From an uncultured Eubacteriales bacterium (GTDB lineage Bacteria; Bacillota; Clostridia; Oscillospirales; Oscillospiraceae), in NCBI GenBank assembly GCA_905205195.1, contig CAJLCS010000081.1, forward strand, positions 1 to 8,193: 8,193 nucleotides of DNA. Direction: 5' to 3'. Both the position numbers and the translations under genes were made by a program. Below are positions 1-4,922 of the stretch, in pieces. The stretch's first letter is position 1, and every line of letters starts with the position of its first letter. The notes beneath the pieces are model-generated. The model saw only the letters and a program-made list of their open reading frames with translations. It was not told where the DNA came from and did no database searches.

Positions 1-262
1 TGCCTTCCGCATGATGCAGAATACCTTCTCCAGTGCGTATAGGCTGATCCATCAGAATTTTGCCCATTGCATCGGACAATGTAAATGGCAACTTGTCCGG
101 TTGCGGATTTCCCAGGCTGATTGTCAGGCTCCCTTGTGGGTCCCCGTCGATCAGAAGGACTTTCTTTCCGGCCTGCGCCAGCCCGATTCCCAAGTTGGCA
201 CAGGTCGTTGTCTTGCCAACGCCGCCTTTCTGGTTGGCAATGGCGATGATTTGCGTGTTCAT
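1..262 (-). CDS. parA: ParA/Soj-family partition ATPase, N-terminal part (runs off the left edge)
   Basis: The reverse strand reads 87 codons from an ATG at 262 to the window edge without a stop; the rest is outside. Seen: a deviant Walker A motif KGGVGKTT at residues 12-19 and the Walker A' motif LIDGDPQGS at about 37-45, in the order typical of ParA/Soj/MinD ATPases. The start is set by GAGGTGA at 268-274, five bases upstream of the ATG. Family role: ATP-dependent dimerisation, non-specific DNA binding and segregation of a replicon together with a ParB-type partner, which is presumably further left. From memory, this N-terminus (NQKGGVGKTTTCANLG, then a short segment before SDAMG) is very like the ParA proteins carried by Tn1549/CTn-type integrative conjugative elements of Clostridia, rather than the chromosomal Soj beside ParB near oriC. 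Its codon use looks less GC-biased than that of the genes to the right. The family call is firm; the link to an element is inference. Confidence 0.9.
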   Translation of the reverse strand, partial: MNTQIIAIANQKGGVGKTTTCANLGIGLAQAGKKVLLIDGDPQGSLTISLGNPQPDKLPFTLSDAMGKILMDQPIRTGEGILHHAEG

Positions 263-311
263 TGACTTCACCTCATTTCTAATTATTGCTGTTGCTTCTG
301 GAAATAGAAAA

Positions 312-347
312 AGCCGCCACTTCAAAATTAACAGTGAAGTGACGGCT
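312..347 (-). terminator. Hairpin with T-tract, leftward, just upstream of parA
   Basis: The arms 312-324 (AGCCGCCACTTCA) and 335-347 pair over 13 positions with one mismatch around a 10-base loop. Read leftward, the stem is followed by TTTTTC. It lies between the promoter at 433-461 and parA (start 262), so it could act as a terminator or attenuator in the parA leader. Confidence 0.6.
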
Positions 348-385
348 CTTTCTATCGCCGGAATACGAGTTCCTGAAATGAAAAA

Positions 386-414
386 AGCACCCAGTCATTT
401 ATGATCTGTGTGCT
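386..414 (-). terminator. Imperfect hairpin followed by six T, leftward
   Basis: AGCAC at 386-390 pairs with GTGCT at 410-414. The inner stem (CAG with CTG, TCA with TGA) has one mismatch and one bulge and closes on a 4-base loop. On the minus strand the stem is followed immediately by TTTTTT (386 to 381). It sits about 12 bases after the predicted start point of the promoter at 433-461, so transcription would be expected to stop after roughly 45-50 nucleotides. Confidence 0.55.
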
Positions 415-432
415 ACATCAAATTCATATTCA

Positions 433-461
433 ATTATTCAAATTAGCTCAAACTATGCCAA
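433..461 (-). promoter_or_regulatory. Sigma-A-type promoter facing parA
   Basis: On the minus strand, TTGGCA (461-456) is followed after exactly 17 bases by AATAAT (438-433). Both boxes match consensus at five of six positions. The predicted start point is near 426. No gene follows before parA at 262; the two hairpins at 386-414 and 312-347 come first. This may drive a short RNA, an attenuated parA transcript, or both. Confidence 0.6.
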
Positions 462-510
462 ACTGCCACAGCCAAAAAACGAGGGGAAGGAGGGCTGAAA
501 AGCACCCCAA

Positions 511-620
511 AAATCGGCTCTCGGTTAACCACTTTGGGAACCACTTCCCCCTCTTTTTGCCCTCTTTTTGGCCAGTTAACCACTTGCGGACCACTAAAAA
601 TTGGATGAAATCGGCTCTCG
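511..620. repeat. Cluster of short direct repeats
   Basis: Three sets are interleaved. AAATCGGCTCTCG occurs exactly at 511-523 and 608-620. GTTAACCACTT occurs at 524-534 and 575-585, each followed 11-12 bases after its ACCACTT by another ACCACT, giving ACCACT(T/A) at 528, 540, 579 and 590. CCCTCTTTTTG is repeated in tandem at 549-559 and 560-570. Paired 7-mers one helical turn apart resemble arm-type binding sites of tyrosine recombinases or partition/replication iterons. The repeats are seen directly; the role is inferred. Confidence 0.75.
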
Positions 621-625
621 TTTTG

Positions 626-635
626 CCAAATTTGG
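626..635. repeat. CCAAATTTGG palindrome with TTTG/CAAA flanks
   Basis: A perfect 10-bp palindrome is flanked by TTTG (622-625) and, after one extra base, CAAA (637-640), giving an imperfect dyad of 19 bases. It lies between the direct-repeat cluster and the rpsI terminator. Its size would suit a dimeric DNA-binding protein; no function can be assigned. Confidence 0.4.
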
Positions 636-665
636 TCAAACCATATCAGCCCGTTTAGATATAGC

Positions 666-699
666 AAAAGCCCGGAAAACCTTGATTTTCCGGGCTTTT
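666..699. terminator. Rho-independent terminator of rplM-rpsI, bidirectional form
   Basis: AAAAGCCCGGAAAA (666-679) and TTTTCCGGGCTTTT (686-699) form a perfect 14-bp stem with the 6-base loop CCTTGA. It follows the rpsI stop codon by 31 bases, with T-tracts available in both directions, so it ends the ribosomal operon and could also stop transcription coming from the left. Confidence 0.9.
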
Positions 700-730
700 T
701 GAACCATTTTGATATAGTCTGAGCAGTCGA

Positions 731-1135
731 TTATCGCTTGCTGAACTGCGGAGCGCGACGAGCTGCTTTGAGACCGTACTTCTTTCTTTCCTTCATTCTC
801 GGGTCACGGGTCATGAAGCCGGCGGCCTTCAGAGCGGCACGGTACTCGGGGTTCATGGCAACCAGAGCGCGGGACAGGCCGTGACGGATGGCGCCGGCCT
901 GACCGGACATGCCGCCGCCGGCGACGGTGACTTCCAGATCCACCTTGCCCATCAGGTCGGTGGTGTTCAGGGGCTGACGGACCAGCAGCTTCAGGGTCTC
1001 CAGACCGAAGTAAGCGTCGATGTCGCGGCCGTTGATGGTGATGGCGCCGGTGCCGTTTTCAAAAACGCGGACGCGGGCGACGGAGGACTTCCGACGGCCG
1101 GTGCCGTAAAAATACTTTCTTTTGCTCTCGTACAT
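731..1135 (-). CDS. rpsI: 30S ribosomal protein S9
   Basis: A 134-residue protein of normal bacterial S9 length. The hallmark N-terminus YGTGRRKSSVARV, the central AGGGMSGQAGAIRHGLSRAL and the basic tail ending in APQFSKR are all present and intact. S9 sits in the head of the small subunit, with its C-terminal tail reaching the P-site tRNA; the two last residues (Lys-Arg) that contact tRNA are kept. The start is fixed by TGGAGGT at 1144-1150, eight bases from the ATG. It follows rplM by 17 bases, the near-universal rplM-rpsI pair, and is cotranscribed from the promoter at 1661-1689. The terminator at 666-699 closes the operon. The 3' end of this gene is a plausible attachment site for the suspected element on its left. 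Confidence 0.98.
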   Translation of the reverse strand: MYESKRKYFYGTGRRKSSVARVRVFENGTGAITINGRDIDAYFGLETLKLLVRQPLNTTDLMGKVDLEVTVAGGGMSGQAGAIRHGLSRALVAMNPEYRAALKAAGFMTRDPRMKERKKYGLKAARRAPQFSKR

Positions 1136-1152
1136 AATCGTTTACCTCCAAA

Positions 1153-1584
1153 TCAGTCCAGGGTCCAGACTTCGGGCTTCTGGGCGGCGTGGGGATGCTC
1201 TTCACCCTTGAACAGGTGCAGACGGGTCAGAGCGGTGCGGCCCAGCGTGTTCTTCGGCAGCATACCCTTGACGGCCAGCTCCATGGCGTAGTCGGAGCGG
1301 TTTTCCATCATGATGCGGGCCTTGGTTTCCTTCAGACCGCCGATCCAGCCGGAAACACGGTAGTAGGACTTCTGCTCGGCCTTGTTGCCGGTCAGAACGG
1401 CCTTGTCGGTGTTGATGATGATGACGTTGTCACCGCAGTCAACATTGGGCGTGAAATCGACCTTGTGCTTGCCCCGCAGCAGGTTGGCGGCGATGACAGC
1501 AGTACGGCCCAGAGGCTTGCCGGCGGCGTCGATGATGTACCATTTGCGCTGCACGGTCTCCTTCTTAGCGAGTGTCGTGGACAT
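1153..1584 (-). CDS. rplM: 50S ribosomal protein L13
   Basis: A 143-residue protein, full length for bacterial L13. Seen: the N-terminal YIIDAAGKPLGRTAVIAANL segment, GKHKVDFTPNVDCGDNVIIIN, YYRVSGWIGGLKE, and the C-terminal GMLPKNTLGR block followed by the LHLFKGEEHPHAAQKPE tail. L13 is an early-assembling protein of the large subunit that binds 23S rRNA. The ATG at 1584 is preceded by TGGAGGA at 1591-1597, six bases upstream. It is the first gene of the rplM-rpsI operon and lies about 70 bases downstream of the predicted transcription start. The leader contains a 7-bp hairpin that could take part in L13 autoregulation. Confidence 0.98.
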   Translation of the reverse strand: MSTTLAKKETVQRKWYIIDAAGKPLGRTAVIAANLLRGKHKVDFTPNVDCGDNVIIINTDKAVLTGNKAEQKSYYRVSGWIGGLKETKARIMMENRSDYAMELAVKGMLPKNTLGRTALTRLHLFKGEEHPHAAQKPEVWTLD

Positions 1585-1627
1585 ATGCGTTCCTCCAATA
1601 GGTTAAATATTTTGACATTTTGAGTGG

Positions 1628-1650
1628 TTTGAAGTACAATGGTCTTCAAA
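1628..1650 (-). promoter_or_regulatory. Hairpin in the rplM leader, candidate L13 autoregulatory element
   Basis: TTTGAAG (1628-1634) and CTTCAAA (1644-1650) form a perfect 7-bp stem with a 9-base loop, starting a few bases after the predicted start point near 1654. It has no T-tract, so it is not a terminator. L13 leaders that bind the protein are known in low-GC Gram-positives; whether this hairpin belongs to that class cannot be decided by eye. Confidence 0.35.
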
Positions 1651-1660
1651 ACGCCAGACT

Positions 1661-1689
1661 TTTATACCACAATCCGGAGAAAAAGTCAA
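1661..1689 (-). promoter_or_regulatory. Promoter of rplM-rpsI
   Basis: TTGACT (1689-1684) is followed after 17 bases by TATAAA (1666-1661). Each box is one base from the sigma-A consensus and the spacing is ideal. The predicted start is near 1654, giving a leader of about 70 nucleotides. Such strength fits a ribosomal-protein operon. Confidence 0.9.
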
Positions 1690-1712
1690 CCGCTTTTCAA
1701 AATTATTTTTCT

Positions 1713-1777
1713 GAAATCCGAGGCAATCTTCAAAATGCTCCTGGATGCTCTCGAATGCTCCGGATTTCTGATATCCT
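1713..1777 (+). promoter_or_regulatory. Repeat-bearing control region upstream of the TtcA-family gene
   Basis: Three copies of ATGCTC start at 1735, 1745 and 1755, exactly 10 bases apart, so they lie on one face of the helix. An 8-bp inverted repeat, GAAATCCG (1713-1720) and CGGATTTC (1761-1768), encloses them. Just after it, TGATATCCT (1769-1777) is a possible extended -10 box with no convincing -35, as expected of an activated or repressed promoter. The repeats are plain; the promoter and operator roles are inferred. Confidence 0.4.
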
Positions 1778-1802
1778 ATTTTATTTTTACGGAGGGACTG
1801 CA

Positions 1803-2564
1803 ATGCTGCAAAAACTGATGGGCCTGACCCGGCGCTGCGTGGAGGACTACGGCATGATCCGCGACGGGGACCGGGTGGCGGTGGGACTGTCCGGCGGCAA
1901 GGACTCGCTGGTGCTTCTGACGCTGCTGGCATCGCTGCGGGGCGCGCTGCCGGCGTCCTTCGAGCTGTCGGCAGTGACGGTGGATATGGGCCTGGGCATG
2001 GATTACGGCGACATGGCGGCGCTGTGCGAATCGCTGGAGGTGCCGTACTACCTGATCCGGACGGAAATCGGCCCCATCGTCTTTGATTACCGGAAGGAGA
2101 CAAATCCCTGCTCCATGTGCTCCAAGATGCGCCGTGGCGCCCTGAATCAGGCGCTGGCGGAGCGGGGCATCAACAAGCTGGCGCTGGGCCATCATTTTGA
2201 CGACGCAGTGGAGACGTTTGCCATGTCGCTGCTGTTTGAGGGACGGATCAACTGCTTCCAGCCGGTGACGTATCTGGAGCGGTCGGGCATTACCCAGATC
2301 CGGCCCATGCTCTACATCCACGAGAAGACCATCGATCATTTTGCCGAGGCCCAGGGGCTGCCGGTGCTGCAAAACCGCTGTCCGGTGGACAAGCACACCA
2401 AGCGGGAGGAGGTCAAGGCGCTGATTTATGAGCTTTCCGCCCGGTATCCGGCGCTGCGGGAGCGGATTTTCGGCGCCATGCAGCGCTATCCGCTGCCGGA
2501 ATGGGCGCCCCAGGGCCGATACAAGCGGCCCCGGGACGAGGAAAATTCTGACGGCGCCGTATGA
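1803..2564 (+). CDS. ttcA: TtcA-family tRNA 2-thiocytidine biosynthesis protein (PP-loop ATPase)
   Basis: A 253-residue N-type ATP pyrophosphatase. Seen: the PP-loop SGGKDS at 30-35, the Cys pair CSMC at 103-106, GHHFDDAVET at 129-138 and a third cysteine in NRCP at 193. TtcA enzymes bind a 4Fe-4S cluster with three such cysteines and adenylate then thiolate C32 of certain tRNAs, so all key residues are present. The ATG at 1803 is chosen because GGAGGG at 1791-1796 lies six bases upstream; the frame is open further upstream to 1620, but that part crosses the divergent promoter region and lacks homology features. It diverges from rplM and is followed 42 bases later by a small gene of the same strand. 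Firmicutes carry several TtcA/TtuA-like paralogues, so the modified base is less certain than the family. Confidence 0.85.
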   Translation: MLQKLMGLTRRCVEDYGMIRDGDRVAVGLSGGKDSLVLLTLLASLRGALPASFELSAVTVDMGLGMDYGDMAALCESLEVPYYLIRTEIGPIVFDYRKETNPCSMCSKMRRGALNQALAERGINKLALGHHFDDAVETFAMSLLFEGRINCFQPVTYLERSGITQIRPMLYIHEKTIDHFAEAQGLPVLQNRCPVDKHTKREEVKALIYELSARYPALRERIFGAMQRYPLPEWAPQGRYKRPRDEENSDGAV

Positions 2565-2606
2565 TTTTTCCGGATTCTGGGTACGCTTTTGCCGGAGGTG
2601 ATCCGG

Positions 2607-2867
2607 ATGGTCAAGGGAATATCCAGACAGGTCATTGTGGTGCAGGCGCCGGACCCGAAGCTCTTTGAGCAGGCGATTTTCATTCTGCGGGAAGATGCGG
2701 CGGAGCATGGCGTCACCGACGAGGCGCTGCTGAAGGAGGCCCAGAAGGTGATCGGCACCCGTCATCCGCGGGAGGGCGCGGGGCGTCTGTGGCGCTGCGG
2801 CCCGGTGTGGGCGGCCGCCGGCGCGTTGGCGACGGGGCTGACCTGGCTGCTGACGGTGCTGCTGTGA
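2607..2867 (+). CDS. Small conserved protein with a C-terminal membrane anchor
   Basis: An 86-residue protein without an assigned function. The N-terminal two thirds (MVKGISRQVIVVQAPDPKLF, then an acidic helix rich in Glu/Asp, Ala and Leu) look soluble; the last 20 or so residues (about 66-86: VWAAAGALATGLTWLLTVLL) form one hydrophobic helix ending at the stop codon, so it is probably tail-anchored with its body in the cytoplasm. From memory, short proteins starting with VKG.sRQVIVV.sPDPKLFEQAIFI are widespread in Clostridia and are sometimes mislabelled as a translation factor; I see no domain supporting that. The start is fixed by GGAGGTGA at 2594-2601, five bases before the ATG; an upstream in-frame TTG at 2589 precedes that site and is not credible. 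It sits between two tRNA-modification genes, 42 bases after the first, and is likely cotranscribed with it. Confidence 0.8.
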   Translation: MVKGISRQVIVVQAPDPKLFEQAIFILREDAAEHGVTDEALLKEAQKVIGTRHPREGAGRLWRCGPVWAAAGALATGLTWLLTVLL

Positions 2868-2868
2868 C

Positions 2869-2897
2869 TTGCCAAACGGCGGCGGGTATGGTATAAT
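2869..2897 (+). promoter_or_regulatory. Promoter of the tRNA-dihydrouridine synthase gene
   Basis: TTGCCA (2869-2874), a 17-base spacer and a perfect TATAAT (2892-2897) preceded by TGG, which makes an extended -10. The -35 box begins one base after the stop codon of the preceding gene. The predicted start near 2904 leaves a leader of only about 18 nucleotides, just enough for the Shine-Dalgarno site. Confidence 0.88.
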
Positions 2898-2921
2898 CCT
2901 CCGGAAAGGGAGGTGGCCGCC

Positions 2922-3887
2922 GTGAAACTTGGCAGCTTTGAAGGGGAAACGCCCCTGCTTCTCGGCCCCATGGCCGGGGTGACGGACTGGGCGTTCCGGA
3001 CGGTCTGCGCGGAGCTGGGCGCGGATATCACGGTGACGGAAATGGTGTCCTCCCGGGCGCTGGTGTACCGGGACCGGAAAAGCGCTGCGCTGCTGCGGAA
3101 AAATCCCGGCAGCTTCTGCGGCGCACAGATTTTCGGCAACGATCCGGCCATTATGGCCGAAGGGGCGGCGCTGGCGCTGGAGCTGTCCGGATGCGACTTT
3201 CTGGATCTGAACATGGGGTGCCCCATGCCGAAAATCGCCAATTCCGGCGACGGCTCCGGCCTGATGCGGACGCCGGAGTTGGCGGGGAAAATCGTCACGG
3301 CGGTGAAGCAGGCGGTTTCCGTCCCGGTGACGGTGAAATGCCGTCTGGGCTGGGACAAGGGCAGCATCAACGTGCTGGACTTCACCAAACGGATGGAGGA
3401 CTGCGGCGCGGATATGATTACCGTCCACGGCCGGACCCGCAGTATGCTGTATTCCGGTACGGCGGACTGGGAGATGATCCGCAAGGTCAAGGCCCAGTGC
3501 CGGGTGCCGGTGATTGCCAACGGTGACATTGTGGACGGCCCGTCGGCGGTGCGGTGCCTGCACTGGACCGGCGCCGACGGCCTGATGATCGGCCGGGCCA
3601 CCTTTGGGGACCCGTGGGTTTTCACGGAGGTCCGGGCGGCGCTGAAGGGCGAGCCGGTACCGCCGCGCCCGCCGCTGGCCGCCCGGGTGGATACCGCCGT
3701 CCGGCAGTTCCGACTGGCGGCGGAGGATCACGGGGAGCATATCGCCTGCCTGGAGGCCAGAAAGCACTTTGCCTGGTATCTGCGGGGCGTGCCCTACAGC
3801 AATTACTATAAAGAACAGATCTCGTCCATTCAGACCATGGACGACGTGGAACGGATTGCCGACGGTATTCGCCGGGATCTGCGGTAA
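2922..3887 (+). CDS. dus: tRNA-dihydrouridine synthase (DusB/Dus family)
   Basis: A 321-residue FMN- and NADPH-dependent enzyme that reduces uridines in the D-loop of tRNA. Seen, in order on a TIM barrel: LGPMAGVTDWAFR at about 14-26 (FMN site), EMVSSRA at 40-46, the catalytic-cysteine motif NMGCP with Cys100, GDGSGLMR at 109-116, VKCRLGWD at 138-145, VHGRTRSMLYSGTADW at 168-183, NGDI at 200-203 and GLMIGRATFGDPWVF at 220-234 (phosphate binding), then the helical tRNA-binding domain. The GTG at 2922 is preferred because AGGGAGGT (2907-2914) is seven bases before it; the GTG at 2913 lies inside that ribosome-binding site. It has its own promoter at 2869-2897 and is followed after 49 bases by the peptidase gene. 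The family is certain; which uridine is reduced is not, though the motifs are most like DusB. Confidence 0.95.
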   Translation: MKLGSFEGETPLLLGPMAGVTDWAFRTVCAELGADITVTEMVSSRALVYRDRKSAALLRKNPGSFCGAQIFGNDPAIMAEGAALALELSGCDFLDLNMGCPMPKIANSGDGSGLMRTPELAGKIVTAVKQAVSVPVTVKCRLGWDKGSINVLDFTKRMEDCGADMITVHGRTRSMLYSGTADWEMIRKVKAQCRVPVIANGDIVDGPSAVRCLHWTGADGLMIGRATFGDPWVFTEVRAALKGEPVPPRPPLAARVDTAVRQFRLAAEDHGEHIACLEARKHFAWYLRGVPYSNYYKEQISSIQTMDDVERIADGIRRDLR

Positions 3888-3936
3888 AGACGTATAATTT
3901 TTCCGCCGTTTCATACCCTAATCCGGAGGTGAGGGG

Positions 3937-4887
3937 ATGAAACGGCGGATTTTGATCGGCTGGCTTCTGGCGCTGGCCATGGCGGTGCCGGTGCGGGGCG
4001 AAAACATCGCATGGGTGGATTTTCAGGTGCCCTATGAATCGCTGCGCTATGCCATGCAGGTGGATATCGATACCTTTGAACAGGAAAAGCACATCGGCTG
4101 GATTGACATTCTGGCGGTGACGGCCTGCCGGACCGGCGGAAAATGCGGCTTGTCCGCCGTGAAAAAGGCGGCGGCGGATCTGAAGGGCGACCGGACGCCG
4201 GAGGCGCTGCTGGGAAGCGTTTTCCGGTATTACGGCTACTACCGGGCGGCCTATACCATGGCGCTGGGAGGCCTGCTTGGCAGCTATGCCATCGAAAAGG
4301 ACGGCGTCTGGGTGGCGACCTACGGGCTGAAGGCCTTTTCACCCATTGCGGAGGGTTACGGCTACCGGCACTATGACGATTTCGGTGCCGGGCGGAGCTT
4401 CGGCTTTGCCCGGAAGCACCTGGGCAACGACCTGCTGGGGGAGCTTGGCACGCCGATTGTGGCGGTGGAAGGGGGCGTGGTGGAGGCCATGGGCTGGAAC
4501 CGCTACGGCGGCTGGCGCATCGGCATCCGCTCCTTTGATTCCAAGCGGTATTATTACTATGCCCACCTGCAGAAGGACCGGCCCTATGCGCCGGGGCTGG
4601 CGGAGGGCGATCTGGTTCAGGCGGGGGATCTGATCGGCTTTATGGGCCGGACGGGCTATTCGGACCGGGAAAACGTGAACAACATCGAGGCGGTTCACCT
4701 GCATTTCGGCCTGGAGTTGGTGCCGGAGGAGAGCCGGAAGGAATGCAATGCGGAAATCTGGATTGACGTGTATTCCCTCGTCCGGCTGCTGGATTCCCAC
4801 CGCTCCAGCCTGCGGAAAACCGATGACGGCTGGCAGCGGGCCTACCCCTACCGGGATCTGGATACGGAGATGTGGAGCGGTTCGTGA
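3937..4887 (+). CDS. Secreted M23-family (LytM/lysostaphin-type) metallopeptidase
   Basis: A 316-residue protein. Residues 1 to about 21 (MKRR, then a hydrophobic stretch IGWLLALAMAVPV) form a signal peptide without a lipobox Cys. About 25-150 is an N-terminal region I cannot assign to a named domain; it contains VPYESLRYAMQVD, GWIDILA and a Cys pair (64 and 70). The C-terminal catalytic domain is complete: HLGND (His161, Asp165), the strand VAVEGGVVEAMGWNRYGG, YAH with His210, AGDLIGFMGRTG, and HLHFGLE with His254/His256. By analogy with LytM, His161, Asp165 and His256 bind zinc while His210 and His254 assist catalysis, so it should be an active peptidoglycan endopeptidase outside the membrane. 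GGAGGTGAG at 3925-3933 sets the ATG. The stop codon merges into the terminator stem. The substrate cross-link is unknown; a sporulation role of SpoIIQ type is possible but not shown. Confidence 0.9.
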   Translation: MKRRILIGWLLALAMAVPVRGENIAWVDFQVPYESLRYAMQVDIDTFEQEKHIGWIDILAVTACRTGGKCGLSAVKKAAADLKGDRTPEALLGSVFRYYGYYRAAYTMALGGLLGSYAIEKDGVWVATYGLKAFSPIAEGYGYRHYDDFGAGRSFGFARKHLGNDLLGELGTPIVAVEGGVVEAMGWNRYGGWRIGIRSFDSKRYYYYAHLQKDRPYAPGLAEGDLVQAGDLIGFMGRTGYSDRENVNNIEAVHLHFGLELVPEESRKECNAEIWIDVYSLVRLLDSHRSSLRKTDDGWQRAYPYRDLDTEMWSGS

Positions 4888-4922
4888 AAAAATTCTCCGG
4901 CTCTTGGGCCGGAGAATTTTTT
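4887..4922. terminator. Bidirectional terminator between convergent genes
   Basis: AAAAAATTCTCCGGC (4887-4901) and GCCGGAGAATTTTTT (4908-4922) make a perfect 15-bp stem with the 6-base loop TCTTGG. It starts on the last base of the peptidase stop codon and ends inside the stop codon of the convergent trmO, so both genes share it and there is almost no spare DNA. Confidence 0.95.

Larger units (their letters stand above)
1..722. mobile_element. Probable end of an integrative element next to rpsI
   Basis: Three things coincide. A ParA of ICE type enters from the left; the DNA from 263 to about 660 is AT-rich and gene-free, unlike the GC-rich packed genes to the right; and it contains a cluster of short direct repeats 110-220 bases from the rpsI stop codon, the arrangement expected of integrase arm-type sites near an element end. 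The 3' end of rpsI is a known integration site for streptococcal ICEs. No integrase is visible, no att duplication can be tested in one window, and the exact border is unknown, so the right coordinate is only a guess. Confidence 0.4.

Noticed and set aside
401..667. Short open frames on both strands in the repeat-rich gap
   Set aside because: They lack Shine-Dalgarno sites, overlap each other, the direct repeats and the terminator, and show no recognisable protein features.
1735..1818. Upstream open frame of 27 codons overlapping the start of the TtcA-family gene
   Set aside because: It begins in the first ATGCTC repeat, lies mostly upstream of the likely transcription start and has only a weak, distant GAGG. 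It could be a leader peptide only if transcription starts much further upstream.
2913..2921. Alternative GTG start for the dihydrouridine synthase
   Set aside because: This GTG is part of the AGGGAGGTG ribosome-binding site itself; the GTG at 2922 has correct spacing.
3893..3898. Perfect TATAAT before the M23 peptidase gene
   Set aside because: No -35-like hexamer lies 16-18 bases upstream and there is no TG extension. It may be a weak promoter, but read-through from the dus promoter is enough.
1776..3914. Very long minus-strand open frame of 712 codons
   Set aside because: It is antisense to ttcA, the small gene and dus, all of which have clear motifs and ribosome-binding sites. Its translation is rich in His, Arg, Pro and Gln, as expected of a shadow frame in GC-rich DNA.
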